Position numbers and translations under genes: made by a program. The notes beneath the pieces were generated by a model, which was not told where the DNA came from, searched no databases, and worked only from the letters and a program-made list of their open reading frames with translations. From contig NZ_PTQY01000001.1 of NCBI RefSeq assembly GCF_002943465.1, positions 496,001 to 560,000 of the forward strand: DNA of 64,000 bases, given 5' to 3'. Shown here piece by piece: positions 25,160-37,876 of the stretch. The first letter of the stretch is position 1. Each line of letters opens with the position of its first letter. The stretch comes from Rhodoferax sp. TS-BS-61-7. Lineage in GTDB: Bacteria > Pseudomonadota > Gammaproteobacteria > Burkholderiales > Burkholderiaceae_C.

Positions 25160-25240
25160 GCCCCCACGCTCCGCCGCTGTGCGGGTCGCTGCCCCCCCCG
25201 AGGGGGCTAATTTCCCTTGGGGCGGCCCGGCGGGAAATTG
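25160..25240. repeat. Dispersed repeat family B, copy 3
   Basis: AGCCCCCACGCTCCGCCGC, GGGTCGCTGCCCCCC, GAGGGGGCTAA and TTGGGGCGGCCCGGCGGG occur directly after the gcvH stop and before gcvP. It is inserted in a codirectional operon, so if it folds it would lie within the gcv mRNA. Confidence 0.78.
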
Positions 25241-25275
25241 CCCTTTCAACCTCTAACTAATAAGCCTGAACGTCC

Positions 25276-28167
<2,892 letters not shown>

Positions 28168-28230
28168 GTTGGAAATTTCAGGGTGGCACTGCATTGCATG
28201 CAGCCACCCTGGCCAGGCTGGACCTGGCAT

Positions 28231-28440
28231 CGCAGCGGGAGAGCCTGGCGCCTCAAAACGCCAGCGCCGAAGGAGCAACCACCCCGGAAACTCTCAGGCA
28301 AAAGGACCGCTTCGATAGGGATGTTGAATCCCTTAGCACTCTGAAGAGCTGCCGTGGATTAGTCCCCGCGGCACACCGCAGGAGCAAGCCGCTGGCCCAC
28401 AAAGCCGGTGGTGAATCTCTCAGGTCTCAAACAGAGGGGG
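28231..28440 (+). ncRNA. Second tandem glycine riboswitch, upstream of DadA-like gene and sdaA
   Basis: Again two aptamers. The first (about 28231-28311) has GCGGGAGAGCC, GCGCCGAAGGAGCAA and CTCTCAGGCAAAAGGACCGC. The second (about 28338-28440) has CTCTGAAGAGC, ACCGCAGGAGCAAG and AATCTCTCAGGTCTCAAACAGAGGGG. The segments are glycine-riboswitch-like in sequence and order. A third of a kilobase without genes separates gcvP from the next start at 28506, all of it leader. Its targets, a flavin amino-acid oxidase and serine deaminase, are less usual than gcvT. Confidence 0.92.
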
Positions 28441-28505
28441 TCGTCACCTGCACATGGTGTGTGGGGCGGCGACTTCTATGTTTGCGACTGTTTTGCGAGA
28501 GCTCT

Positions 28506-29729
28506 ATGAAACACATTGCCATCATTGGCGGCGGCATCACCGGCGTCACCAGCGCCTACACCCTGGCCCAGGCGGGTTACCAGGTCACCCTGATTGAGAA
28601 AAACCGCTACGCGGGCATGGAAACGTCCTATGCCAACGGCGGCCAGCTGTCGGCGTCCAACGCCGAGGTCTGGACCCACCCCAGCACCATTGTCAAAGGG
28701 CTGAAATGGATGTTCACCAAGGATGCGCCGCTCTTGATGAACCCCACGCCCACCTGGCACAAGCTGAGCTGGATGGCGGAGTTTGTAGCCGCCATACCCA
28801 AGTACCGCGACAACACTGAAGCCACCACGCGCCTGGCCATTGCCGCACGTGAGCACCTGTTTGGTTGGGCCGAGAAGGAAGGCATTGACTTCGACCACAA
28901 GCGCAAAGGCATCTTGCACATCTACCGCAACAAGGCGGGTTTTGACCACGCAGGCACCGTGTCCACCATGCTGGCCGCTGGTGGCCTGCCACGCCGTGCC
29001 GTCACGCCCGATGAGATGCGCGCGATTGAACCCACGCTGCAAGGCCAGTACTACGGGGGTTACTACACCGAGAGCGATTCGACCGGCGACATCCACAAAT
29101 ACACGCACGGCCTGTCGCAAGCCTGCGCGCGGCTGGGCGTGAAGTTTTTGTATGGCCATCAGGTGCACAGCGCCTCGGCCGATGGCCACAGCGCGCAGCT
29201 CACGCTGCAGCACGAAGGTGGCACCGAGACACAGGTGTTTGATGGTGTGGTGGTGTGCGCCGGTGTGTACGGGCGTGGCATTGCCGCGCAGCTGGGTGAC
29301 CGGCTCAACATCTACCCGGTCAAGGGTTACTCCATCACCGTGCAGCTGAATGACGAAGCCAGCCAGCAGGCCGCGCCGCAGGTGAGCCTGCTGGACGACG
29401 AGACCAAGCTGGTGACCAGCCGCCTGGGCCAAGACCGGTTCCGCGTGGCGGGCACGGCCGAATTCAATGGCCTGAACCACGACATACGCGCCGACCGCAT
29501 CCGCCCGCTCGTTCAATGGGTGAACCAATGCTTTCCGGGCGTGAGCACGCGCCGCGCGGAACCCTGGGCCGGCCTGCGGCCCATGCTCCCCAACATGCTG
29601 CCGCGCGTGGGCCAGGGCAAACGCGCCAACGTGTTCTACAACACCGGACACGGCCACCTGGGCTGGACGCTGTCCGCCATCACCGCGCACCAATTGGCAG
29701 GCCACGTGCAGCAGCACTTTGCAGTCTGA
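28506..29729 (+). CDS. DadA-like FAD-dependent amino acid dehydrogenase under glycine riboswitch
   Basis: A 407-residue D-amino acid dehydrogenase-family flavoprotein starting [20 protein letters not shown], with GxGxxG at residues 8-13. It has the DadA-type [13 protein letters not shown] stretch and the VKGYSITV segment. The C-terminus includes [16 protein letters not shown] and [12 protein letters not shown]. The frame is open 104 codons upstream, but that stretch is the riboswitch; ATG 28506 matches the family N-terminus. Riboswitch context suggests it handles glycine, a D-amino acid or an N-methyl glycine derivative; which one cannot be read from sequence. It is followed by sdaA after 35 bases. 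Confidence 0.87.
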   Translation: MKHIAIIGGGITGVTSAYTLAQAGYQVTLIEKNRYAGMETSYANGGQLSASNAEVWTHPSTIVKGLKWMFTKDAPLLMNPTPTWHKLSWMAEFVAAIPKYRDNTEATTRLAIAAREHLFGWAEKEGIDFDHKRKGILHIYRNKAGFDHAGTVSTMLAAGGLPRRAVTPDEMRAIEPTLQGQYYGGYYTESDSTGDIHKYTHGLSQACARLGVKFLYGHQVHSASADGHSAQLTLQHEGGTETQVFDGVVVCAGVYGRGIAAQLGDRLNIYPVKGYSITVQLNDEASQQAAPQVSLLDDETKLVTSRLGQDRFRVAGTAEFNGLNHDIRADRIRPLVQWVNQCFPGVSTRRAEPWAGLRPMLPNMLPRVGQGKRANVFYNTGHGHLGWTLSAITAHQLAGHVQQHFAV

Positions 29730-29764
29730 GTCAAACCCGTCCACACTACCCCCAGGAGTCCACC

Positions 29765-31153
<1,389 letters not shown>

Positions 31154-31241
31154 GGGCAGAGGTGGGCATGACCTGCAAGGTCATGGCGCCGGTGCACCGC
31201 ACCGCTGAAACTTGGCATTCGTTCACCACCCCAAGCCTTGT

Positions 31242-31691
31242 ATGCACCCAGTGAAAACACCAGCTCCGTTCTGGACCCGTTGGCTCCAAGTTGTCACGCT
31301 GGCGGTTATGGGGTTTGGCCTCCTCCTGGTGCTGTTTCCACAGCTCACGCGGGAAGGTTTCTCTTTGCTGGTGTATGGCAACACCGCAAGCATTGCCGCC
31401 TTCGACCCCAAGGCGGTGGAATACATCTCGCTCGTGCACGCGGTGCTGGGCGCCGTCATGGTGGGCTGGGGCACCGCCTTGTTGCTGGTGGTGCGCGGGC
31501 CCTTTGCGAGTGGCGCTATGGAGGGCTGGCACATCGTTGCAGTGTCAGTGGCCGTGTGGTTCGTCCCAGACACCCTGTTTTCGTGGTGGTCTGGTTTCTG
31601 GCAAAACGCCGTGTTGAACCTTGTGTTCGTTATCTTGTTCACCATACCACTGGCGGCGTCTTACAAAACATTCCGCGCTGCCCCCACCTGA
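31242..31691 (+). CDS. Small inner-membrane protein, unknown function
   Basis: A 149-residue protein with four hydrophobic segments (VVTLAVMGFGLLLVLFP; LVHAVLGAVMVGWGTALLLV; HIVAVSVAVWFVP; VLNLVFVILFTIPLAA) and a short positive N-terminus. I do not recognise the family. ATG 31242 is used; an in-frame TTG at 31212 is possible. It stands alone after sdaA in the same direction, 88 bases downstream, and codon use matches its neighbours. Confidence 0.65.
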   Translation: MHPVKTPAPFWTRWLQVVTLAVMGFGLLLVLFPQLTREGFSLLVYGNTASIAAFDPKAVEYISLVHAVLGAVMVGWGTALLLVVRGPFASGAMEGWHIVAVSVAVWFVPDTLFSWWSGFWQNAVLNLVFVILFTIPLAASYKTFRAAPT

Positions 31692-31719
31692 CCCGGCGGG
31701 CCAGAACACAAAGCCCCGC

Positions 31720-31929
31720 TCAATCCTTCAGATCCACTCCCAGGGCATTCAGCTTTTTTGCAAACGAATCCCGGCGTTTTGCGGCCTTTGCCGCTGTTTC
31801 CACAGCCGCCTGAATCGCCTTGGGCCCCTTGTTGGCAACCACTTGGATCAATCCGAACTTGTGCGCAGCATCGGCCTCTGCCCTCCTGAAAGTGGCAATG
31901 AGTTCGGCATGGGCAGGGGATGGATTCAC
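31720..31929 (-). CDS. Small hypothetical protein
   Basis: A 69-residue, lysine/alanine-rich, probably helical protein (KAIQAAVETAAKAAKRRDSF). There is no signal peptide or membrane segment and no family I recognise. It is convergent with the preceding membrane protein and has a GC bias consistent with coding, but its short length leaves doubt. The 194 bases between its start and the redoxin stop hold no gene that I can support. Confidence 0.45.
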   Translation of the reverse strand: MNPSPAHAELIATFRRAEADAAHKFGLIQVVANKGPKAIQAAVETAAKAAKRRDSFAKKLNALGVDLKD

Positions 31930-32123
31930 AGGGGCCTCGTTGTCTAAGGCGCTATTTTCTGTGCTTTCTGGCGCTCACAACTGTTGACGGTGAGGTGACG
32001 CGTCTGGCAGGGTTGAAATGCTTGGATGGGCACACTCAGTAGCGGCAATTGGGCTGAAGCAGGCCAATTGCTGTAGCTAACACATGGCCGGTATGCGGTA
32101 TCCAAACCCTACATCTAGATCAA

Positions 32124-32747
32124 CTACGCGGAATACCCCACGAGACAACCATAAGGTGTTGTTCTTGGTCGTGCGACTGCCTTGCCTGCCAACAGATCTT
32201 CCAGCGCAGCACGTACCAGGTTCTGCGATTTGGGAACGACCGCTTCATCGACCGTTGGCTGTGTATCAATGGCCCCAGCGTAGGCAATGCGTCCGACACT
32301 ATTGATGACAAACATATGGGGAGTGTTGCGCGCCCCATAGGTTTGACCCATCTGACCCGAGGAATCCATCAACAGGGCAGCTGACTGCGCTTTGCGCTCT
32401 TGGTTGAAGGCCTGCGCTTTTTGCGGAGCAAGGTAGTCACCCCGTGCAGGATAGGTTGAGAGCACGGACAGCCATACAACGCCTTGTGCCTTCGCCCACA
32501 CCTGCAACTCCTGCATCTTTCCACTGGCGTACTGGGCTCGAACAAATGGACAAGAGGGACTGGTCCACTCCAACACCACTATTTTTCCCTTGAACTCCTC
32601 CAGCGTTCGCCGGTTTCCAGTGGCGTCGTTTACCGCAAAAGGCGGTGCAGCCTTCTCCTGATTCGCTGTGGTGGCACTTGCAACGCCAGACAGACTCGCG
32701 GTAGTCAGGATGCCGCTCATTGCAAGCAAGGTCTCTCGGCGTTTCAT
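32124..32747 (-). CDS. Exported redoxin/thioredoxin-like protein
   Basis: A 207-residue AhpC/TSA-thioredoxin superfamily protein with an N-terminal signal sequence (MKRRETLLAMSGILTTASLSGVASA). It has a single candidate active cysteine in EWTSPSCPFVRAQY (residue 66) instead of a CxxC pair. The C-terminus is TTPYGCLVGYSA. Such periplasmic redoxins work in disulfide or peroxide chemistry. ATG 32747 overlaps the stop of the MerT-like gene by four bases, so the two are coupled and share the MerR-type promoter. Confidence 0.8.
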   Translation of the reverse strand: MKRRETLLAMSGILTTASLSGVASATTANQEKAAPPFAVNDATGNRRTLEEFKGKIVVLEWTSPSCPFVRAQYASGKMQELQVWAKAQGVVWLSVLSTYPARGDYLAPQKAQAFNQERKAQSAALLMDSSGQMGQTYGARNTPHMFVINSVGRIAYAGAIDTQPTVDEAVVPKSQNLVRAALEDLLAGKAVARPRTTPYGCLVGYSA

Positions 32748-33058
32748 GACACACCTTTGGAGCAGGCGCAACCACCAGCGCCACTACTGTCTGGAACGGA
32801 GCAAGCTGCACCGCTCTCGGCCATTGCCGCACGCTTACGGCGCTGCCCCACGTACCAAGCCCCCACCCAAACAGCAGCAACCAGGCTGACAGCCGCAGCA
32901 ATAGCGATTCCGGCAGGGCCCAAAAGAAACTGATCGATTGCCAGAATCGACAAGCCTGAAACCGACAATGCACCCATGATCGGGATAGCCAACGGAATTG
33001 CGCAACAGGCCGCGCACGCACCAGCCACACCCAACGCAGTCAGTCCTGCTTTTTTCAT
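32744..33058 (-). CDS. MerT/MerF-like small membrane protein
   Basis: A 104-residue protein with two or three hydrophobic segments. A cysteine cluster lies in the first (GVAGACAACCAIPLAIP), reminiscent of the vicinal Cys pair in MerT/MerF mercury transporters. A cysteine-rich C-terminal tail (AACSVPDSSGAGGCACSKG) could bind metal. Neither merA nor merP is present. It is the first gene of a two-gene unit with the redoxin and faces a MerR-type regulator across a 19-base-spacer promoter. Metal or thiol stress transport is a fair guess; substrate unknown. Confidence 0.65.
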   Translation of the reverse strand: MKKAGLTALGVAGACAACCAIPLAIPIMGALSVSGLSILAIDQFLLGPAGIAIAAAVSLVAAVWVGAWYVGQRRKRAAMAESGAACSVPDSSGAGGCACSKGVS

Positions 33059-33103
33059 AGTTCATCCTCACAAAGAAGTCTCGGGACGATTCCCTTAAAC
33101 TGC

Positions 33104-33134
33104 AATGTAGAACCTCAAGTAACTTGAGATGCAA
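33104..33134 (-). promoter_or_regulatory. MerR-type promoter with 19-base spacer and operator dyad
   Basis: On the minus strand, TTGCAT (33134-33129) and TACATT (33109-33104) are separated by exactly 19 bases. The spacer holds the dyad CTCAAGT-T-ACTTGAG (33128-33114). Overlong spacers with a centred dyad are the mark of promoters twisted open by MerR-family activators. It would drive the MerT-like and redoxin genes and lies just upstream of the divergent merR-type gene. Confidence 0.85.
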
Positions 33135-33143
33135 GGAGTTTCT

Positions 33144-33605
33144 GTGAAAGACCTTTCCACGGCTGAGTACATAACGATTGGCGCTTTGGCCCAGAGCACC
33201 GGGGTGAGCGTATCCGCCATCCGGTACTACGAGGAAATCGGCTTGATTTCAAAAGCCCACCGGCGGCCCAGTGGTCACAGGGTGTACGGAGCAAAGGCCC
33301 GCGAGGTACTGGCAGTCATACGCAGTTGCCGGGAATTCGGGTTTTCCATCGAGCAAGTCCGAGAGCTCGTCTTGCTCTCAACAAACGCGCAACTCCCTTG
33401 CGACGAGACCCGTGAAGTTGCCCAGACTCACCTCAACGCCGTAAAGGTAAAACTGGCTGAGCTACGCCAGTTGGAGAAGAACCTGACCAGGTTCATCCAA
33501 TCTTGCACAGAAAATTGCATTGGTGGCCCCGCACCTCAATGCAACATCTTGGAGAACATCGGTTCAAGCAGCGTGCAACCGGTCGCAGCCAAGAGTTGCT
33601 GCTGA
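33144..33605 (+). CDS. MerR-family transcriptional regulator
   Basis: A 153-residue MerR-type metal sensor. The HTH and wing are ITIGALAQSTGVSVSAIRYY and EEIGLISKAHRRPSGHRVYG. After the dimer helix come cysteines in LPCDETREV and SCTENCIGGPAPQCNIL, spaced like the three Hg(II)-binding cysteines of MerR (82, 117, 126), plus a terminal SCC. GTG 33144 is chosen because an AAGGAG site lies five bases before it; an ATG at 33129 would overlap the divergent -35 box. It faces the MerT-like/redoxin unit it presumably controls. Confidence 0.88.
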   Translation: MKDLSTAEYITIGALAQSTGVSVSAIRYYEEIGLISKAHRRPSGHRVYGAKAREVLAVIRSCREFGFSIEQVRELVLLSTNAQLPCDETREVAQTHLNAVKVKLAELRQLEKNLTRFIQSCTENCIGGPAPQCNILENIGSSSVQPVAAKSCC

Positions 33606-33638
33606 GAAGCCGCCACCTTACGAAGTCGGAGTTGCCTG

Positions 33639-33971
33639 TTATGGGTTGGCCGGTTGCAAAACAATAACTGCCATGCCCACCAGCGCGATGCCAGCCCCAG
33701 CCATATCCCATCGGGTCAGCGCCACACCGTCAACCAGGTAGAGCCACGCGAGGGCCACTGCAATGTAGACGCCTCCGTAGGCCGCATACGTTCTGCCAGC
33801 CGCACTGGGATGGAGTGTCAGCAACCAGGCGAACAGCCCTAGGGACACTGCTGCAGGAACCAATAACCATGTCGTCTTGTCCTGCTTGAGAACGAGCCAT
33901 GGCAAGTAGCAACCCACGATTTCAGCAATGGCGGTGGCTACGAAGAGCAAAGTAATTTTTAAGAAGTCCAA
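33639..33971 (-). CDS. YnfA family (UPF0060) membrane protein
   Basis: A 110-residue four-helix membrane protein of the YnfA/UPF0060 family, small multidrug-resistance-like. The N-terminus [17 protein letters not shown] and the later segment [20 protein letters not shown] are typical, and length fits the usual 108-110. It is convergent with the merR-type gene, with 33 bases between the stops. Transport substrate uncertain. Confidence 0.92.
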   Translation of the reverse strand: MDFLKITLLFVATAIAEIVGCYLPWLVLKQDKTTWLLVPAAVSLGLFAWLLTLHPSAAGRTYAAYGGVYIAVALAWLYLVDGVALTRWDMAGAGIALVGMAVIVLQPANP

Positions 33972-34104
33972 GATATTTCAACCTGAAATGAAGCAGGGAT
34001 CATATTGACTCCCTGGCGTATTGGTAAATCGGATGCTGGCGCAGCAAACACCCGCCGAGCAGCCCAAGCACCATCATTGAAGGTGCGCACTCCAGCAAAC
34101 ATTT

Positions 34105-34155
34105 GCTCCTAATTCAATAGCTGCTCGCGCACATCCCAAGAGGGCTAGAGCCCTA
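34105..34155 (+). repeat. Dispersed repeat family A, copy 5
   Basis: CTCCTAATTCAATAGCTGCT followed by CGCGCACATCCCAAGAGGGC and TAGAGCCC. It is intergenic, between the YnfA gene and the chemotaxis receptor remnant. It is one of the best matches to the family consensus. Confidence 0.85.
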
Positions 34156-34177
34156 AATCATGTAAAAATGGGAGGCC

Positions 34178-34475
34178 TTACACCTTGAACTGGTCCACCG
34201 CGCTCTGCCGCTCGCGCACGCGCTGACTCATGGCGGTGGCGGCGGTGGCGGTGTTGCTCACCGCGGCGTTCAGCGCCAGGATGTTGGTCTGAAACGAGAT
34301 GCCTTCAATCACGGCAATGATGTCCACCACCTTGCGCGAGCTGTGGGTGCTGGCCTGCACGATGTCCGCGGACGACGCGGGTGTTTTCAAAGTCATGTCT
34401 CAGGTCACCCGCGGCCAGGGTCTCGGCGATCTGGATGGCATCGGCCAGGGGCCGCAGCCGCGCGAGAGGCCTGCC
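34178..34475 (-). pseudogene. Remnant of a methyl-accepting chemotaxis protein
   Basis: Two pieces of a chemotaxis receptor lie in different frames. In 34475-34400 (minus) the translation PLARLRPLADAIQIAETLAAGDL looks like the end of a HAMP domain. In 34396-34178 the frame gives SSRKVVDIIAVIEGISFQTN followed by ILALNAAV, the highly conserved MCP hairpin tip, and then jumps to MSQRVRERQSAVDQFKV like a receptor C-terminus. The sensor domain, membrane segments and most of the signalling helices are missing and the frames do not join, so it is a deletion remnant. It abuts the kefB stop. Confidence 0.75.
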
Positions 34476-34477
34476 CT

Positions 34478-36181
34478 TTAGTGGCGTGAGCCCCCCACAG
34501 GCGGCACCACCTCCAGCACGCTGGCAATCATCGCCTTGGCCAGCTCGCTTTCGCCCACAAACACGCTGCCCGCCCCGTCGTTCTCCAGCCGCTCGGCCTC
34601 CTCCACGTTGTGGCTGCGCACGATCACATGGATCAGCGGGTTCAGCGTGCGGGCCACCTCCACCATGCCGCGCACCTGGATGGTCTCGGGTGTAGCGATG
34701 ACCAGGGCGCGCGCCTCGTGGATGTGCGCCTGCACCAGCACCATGGGCTCCGTTGCATCGCCCCACACGGCGGGGATGCCCTGGGCACGTAGCGCCTCCA
34801 CCGCGTCGCGGTTGGATTCGGCCACCACAAACGGAATACCCTGCGTCGTCAACGCCTTGGCAATCAGCTTGCCCACACGCCCCCAGCCCACGATGACCAC
34901 CTGGTTGGCGAGGTACTTGGCATCGGTGCTCATGGGCAGCTCGGCCAACGGGTTGGCGGCCAGCTCCAGCCGCGCGGCCAACCCGGGGTGGCGCTGCAGC
35001 CAGCGCAGCACCGGTTGCACCGCACTAAACACCAGCGGGTTCAGCGCAATCGAGATCAGCGCGCCGGCCAGAATCAGGCTGTTACCCTCGGTGGGCAGCA
35101 GGCCCAGCGCCATGCCCAGGCCCGCCAGAATGAACGAGAACTCCCCCACCTGCGCCAGGCTGGCCGCCACCACCAGCGCCGTGCGCGCCGGGTAGCCCAG
35201 GGCCAGCACCAGCACCACCGCCGCCAGGGTTTTGCCAAAAATAATGACCGCCACCGTGGCCAGCACCCGCAGCGGCTCCTGCACGATGACCATGGGGTCA
35301 AACAACATGCCCACCGACACAAAAAATAACACGGCAAACGCGTCTTGCAGCGGCAGCGTTTGCTCGGCCGCGCGGGCGCTGAACTCCGACTCGCGCAGCA
35401 CCATGCCGGCGAAAAAGGCCCCCAGCGCAAACGACACGCCAAACAGCGCCGCCGAACCATAGGCAATGCTGACCGCCGCGGCCACCACACTCAGGGTGAA
35501 CAACTCGCGCGAGCCGGTTTTGGTGACCTGCCACAGGATCCACGGAAACAAGCGCCGCCCCACCACCAGCATGAAGGCGACAAAACCGCCCACCTGCGCC
35601 AGCGTGATGGCAATCGTCATGGCGGTGCTGCGGCCGGTCTCTATGGCGCTGCCCCCCAGCGAAGGCGCCAGGGCTGGCAACAGCACCAGCACCAACACCA
35701 TGGCCAGGTCTTCCACCACCAGCCAGCCAATGGCGATGCGGCCATCGGTGGCATCCGTCAGGCCCTGGCTCTCCAGCGCCTTGAGCAGCACCACGGTGCT
35801 GGCTACCGACAGCGACACCCCAAACACCAGCGCCGCCCCCAGCGACCAGCCCCAAAACAAGGCCACGCCTGCACCCAGCGCCGTGGCCACCCCAATCTGC
35901 ACCACCGCGCCAGGCAAGGCAATCTTGCGCACCGCCATCAGGTCGTCGATGGAGAAGTGCAGGCCCACGCCAAACATCAGCAGCATCACGCCCACCTCGG
36001 CCAGCTGCGAGGCAATCTGCGCGTCGGCCACAAAACCCGGCGTGGCCGGGCCAATCATGATGCCGGCCAGCAGGTAACCCACCAGCGCGGGAAACTTCAG
36101 CTTCACCGCAACAAACCCCAGGATGAGCGCCAGGCCAAAACCGGCGGCCAGGGTGGTGATAAGACTGACAGAGTGTTCCAT
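34478..36181 (-). CDS. CPA2 cation:proton antiporter with TrkA-N domain (KefB/YbaL-like)
   Basis: A 567-residue inner-membrane K+/H+-type antiporter of the CPA2 family. About twelve hydrophobic segments form the transporter (early motif GYLLAGIMIGPATPG). A cytoplasmic RCK/TrkA-N domain follows with the nucleotide-binding VVIVGWGRVGKLIAKAL (about residues 418-434). Then come VWGDATEP and VIVRSHNVEEAERLENDGAG. It starts six bases after the stop of an HTH gene, so both are one operon. The order is closest to E. coli YbaL. The exact ion is not determinable from sequence. Confidence 0.9.
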   Translation of the reverse strand: MEHSVSLITTLAAGFGLALILGFVAVKLKFPALVGYLLAGIMIGPATPGFVADAQIASQLAEVGVMLLMFGVGLHFSIDDLMAVRKIALPGAVVQIGVATALGAGVALFWGWSLGAALVFGVSLSVASTVVLLKALESQGLTDATDGRIAIGWLVVEDLAMVLVLVLLPALAPSLGGSAIETGRSTAMTIAITLAQVGGFVAFMLVVGRRLFPWILWQVTKTGSRELFTLSVVAAAVSIAYGSAALFGVSFALGAFFAGMVLRESEFSARAAEQTLPLQDAFAVLFFVSVGMLFDPMVIVQEPLRVLATVAVIIFGKTLAAVVLVLALGYPARTALVVAASLAQVGEFSFILAGLGMALGLLPTEGNSLILAGALISIALNPLVFSAVQPVLRWLQRHPGLAARLELAANPLAELPMSTDAKYLANQVVIVGWGRVGKLIAKALTTQGIPFVVAESNRDAVEALRAQGIPAVWGDATEPMVLVQAHIHEARALVIATPETIQVRGMVEVARTLNPLIHVIVRSHNVEEAERLENDGAGSVFVGESELAKAMIASVLEVVPPVGGSRH

Positions 36182-36187
36182 GGCGAT

Positions 36188-36748
36188 TCAGGGCAAAGGG
36201 GTTGGGCGCGGCGGCTGGGCGTGGGCACGCAAGTAGGCATCGACCGCCTGTTTGGCAATGCGGCGGTGGCCGCCCTCGGAGCGCGTCACTTCGCCCAGCT
36301 TGCCCTGGTCACACAACATGGAGACATATGGCCGGCTCATGCCCAGCTGGGTGGCCACCTCGGCCGTGGTGAGCAGGTCGCCGGTGGCGTCTGCACGGCG
36401 GGCGGTGCTTTGCGCCATGGGTGTGCCGGCGGTGGTCTCCAGCAAGGCCAGGGCGCTCACCAGCTCCATGCGCCGCCGGGTGCCCTGGGCAGACCCATCG
36501 GTCAGCGCCGTGGTGATGCCAAACGCGGCCACCTCTGCCAGCCGTTCACACACGGTGTCCACCAGGTTTTGGGAGCTGCCCACCGCAGATGGCAGCGGCA
36601 GCGGCAGCTCCAGCCCGGCCACACGCAGCACACGTGTAGCGGGGCCGTCGGCCACCTCCACGTGTTGCGCAAAGGTGGTTTTGAGTTGCTCAAACAGCCC
36701 GTGTAATGCGGGGAGCGTGTGGCTGGGTGCTGCGCTGGGGTGGGCCAT
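36188..36748 (-). CDS. Helix-turn-helix (excisionase-type) regulator
   Basis: A 186-residue protein with a C-terminal MerR/excisionase-type HTH, LLTTAEVATQLGMSRPYVSM followed by LCDQGKLGEVTRSEGGHRRI (about residues 125-165). A roughly 120-residue N-terminal region that I do not recognise precedes it. It lies immediately upstream of the KefB-like antiporter with six bases between them. A CAGCACATGTGCTG palindrome just upstream of its start suggests self-control. It could also be an antitoxin-type protein, but no toxin is adjacent. Confidence 0.75.
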   Translation of the reverse strand: MAHPSAAPSHTLPALHGLFEQLKTTFAQHVEVADGPATRVLRVAGLELPLPLPSAVGSSQNLVDTVCERLAEVAAFGITTALTDGSAQGTRRRMELVSALALLETTAGTPMAQSTARRADATGDLLTTAEVATQLGMSRPYVSMLCDQGKLGEVTRSEGGHRRIAKQAVDAYLRAHAQPPRPTPLP

Positions 36749-36756
36749 GGAGGTTC

Positions 36757-36770
36757 AGCACATGTGCTGC
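36757..36770. promoter_or_regulatory. Palindromic operator upstream of HTH-kefB
   Basis: CAGCACATGTGCTG, a perfect 14-base palindrome, lies 8 bases before the HTH start. A second CCACATGTG half-copy lies at 36842-36850. Between them is a conspicuously AT-rich stretch (36795-36840) that probably contains the promoter. An autoregulatory site for the HTH protein is likely. Confidence 0.55.
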
Positions 36771-36882
36771 GCCAAAGTTGTTCAGGCCCCTATTTTTACA
36801 AAGAAATATGACAAATTCGAAATAATCGAAAATAAATCAAGCCACATGTGCCCCAGTGGTAGCTACCCCTAGCCTGCAAAAC

Positions 36883-36930
36883 GCTCCTGAATCAGGAGCT
36901 GCTTGCGCATATTCCATAAGGGCTAGAGGC
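36883..36930 (+). repeat. Dispersed repeat family A, copy 6
   Basis: CTCCTGAATCAGGAGCTGCT followed by TGCGCATATTCCATAAGGGC and TAGAGGC, intergenic between the HTH promoter and the DODA gene end. The left part carries its own CTCCTGAATCAGGAG dyad. Confidence 0.85.
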
Positions 36931-36953
36931 ACTTTTGGCACTCAAACCACGGC

Positions 36954-37733
36954 TCACTGCAGGGTGAATGCATCCATCGCCAGCATGCTGTACATCACCT
37001 CGCGGCTCAGGTAGCTGGGCCGCGCATCGGCCCCCGCGGCGCCCAGCGCGAAGAACAGCGGCAGAAAGTGGTCGTCGCTCGGGTGGGCCCGGCTGGCGTG
37101 CGGCGCCTGGGCGCGGTAGGCCAGCAGCGCGTCCAGGTTGCCGGTGCTCAGTTGGGTTTCGATCCAGCGGCTGAACTCGGTCACATAAGGCGCCACGGCG
37201 CGCTCGCCACCAAAAAACTCACCCAGGTTGTGCGTCATGCTGCCCGACCCCATGACCAACACCCCCTGCGCGCGCAGACCGGCCAGGGCCGCGCCCATGG
37301 CATACACCTCGCGCGGGCCATAACCCAGTGGCAGGGCCACTTGCACCACCGGCACATTCGCCTGCGGCAACATGTGCATCAGCGGTACCCAGGTGCCATG
37401 GTCCAGCGGGCGCTGGTCGTCGGGCTGGGCGGTGATACCTGCGGCTTGGAGCGCCGCCATCACCTCCAGGCCCAGCGCCGGGCTGCCCGGTGCGGGGTAC
37501 TGCAATTCGTACAGCGCGGGCGGAAAGCCGCCAAAGTCGTGCCAGGTGCTGGGCTGCGGCGTGGTCATCACCGCGGGGCTGCGCGCCATCCAGTGGGGCG
37601 ACATGATCACAATGCCGCGCAGGTCGGCCGGCAACGTGGCGCCCCAGGCCTGCAGTGCGGGGCCGGTGGTACCAGCGTCCACCGCAAACAGCGGCGCGCC
37701 GTGGGAGACAAACAGGCTGGGCAAGGTGGTCAT
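36954..37733 (-). CDS. DODA-type extradiol aromatic ring-opening dioxygenase (YgiD-like)
   Basis: A 259-residue class III extradiol dioxygenase of the LigB/DODA family. YgiD-type members cleave DOPA between carbons 4 and 5. It has the conserved SLFVSHGAPLFAVDAG near the N-terminus, VIMSPHWMAR, and GSGSMTHNLGEF with metal-ligand histidines. ATG 37733 gives the family N-terminus; an AGGATG sits about six bases upstream. It is divergent from the ChaA gene. The physiological substrate is unknown. Confidence 0.9.
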   Translation of the reverse strand: MTTLPSLFVSHGAPLFAVDAGTTGPALQAWGATLPADLRGIVIMSPHWMARSPAVMTTPQPSTWHDFGGFPPALYELQYPAPGSPALGLEVMAALQAAGITAQPDDQRPLDHGTWVPLMHMLPQANVPVVQVALPLGYGPREVYAMGAALAGLRAQGVLVMGSGSMTHNLGEFFGGERAVAPYVTEFSRWIETQLSTGNLDALLAYRAQAPHASRAHPSDDHFLPLFFALGAAGADARPSYLSREVMYSMLAMDAFTLQ

Positions 37734-37876
37734 GGCAACATCCTTCAGGGGTTCAAAAGTGATGACTGCACTGTAAAAGTCCACAAACCAAAGATAAATA
37801 AGCAAGCTATTGATTCAATGTCCTTGTTTTATTGACAATAGGCCTGTCCAGCCCGTTTTCTGAAGAAAGACCACCC

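Noticed and set aside
28194..28505. Upstream extension of the DadA-like gene by 104 codons
   Set aside because: That stretch is the tandem glycine riboswitch and the extension matches nothing in the protein family; translation starts at 28506.
33129..33143. ATG start for the MerR-type regulator at 33129
   Set aside because: It overlaps the -35 box of the divergent promoter and lacks a ribosome-binding site, while GTG 33144 has AAGGAG five bases before it.
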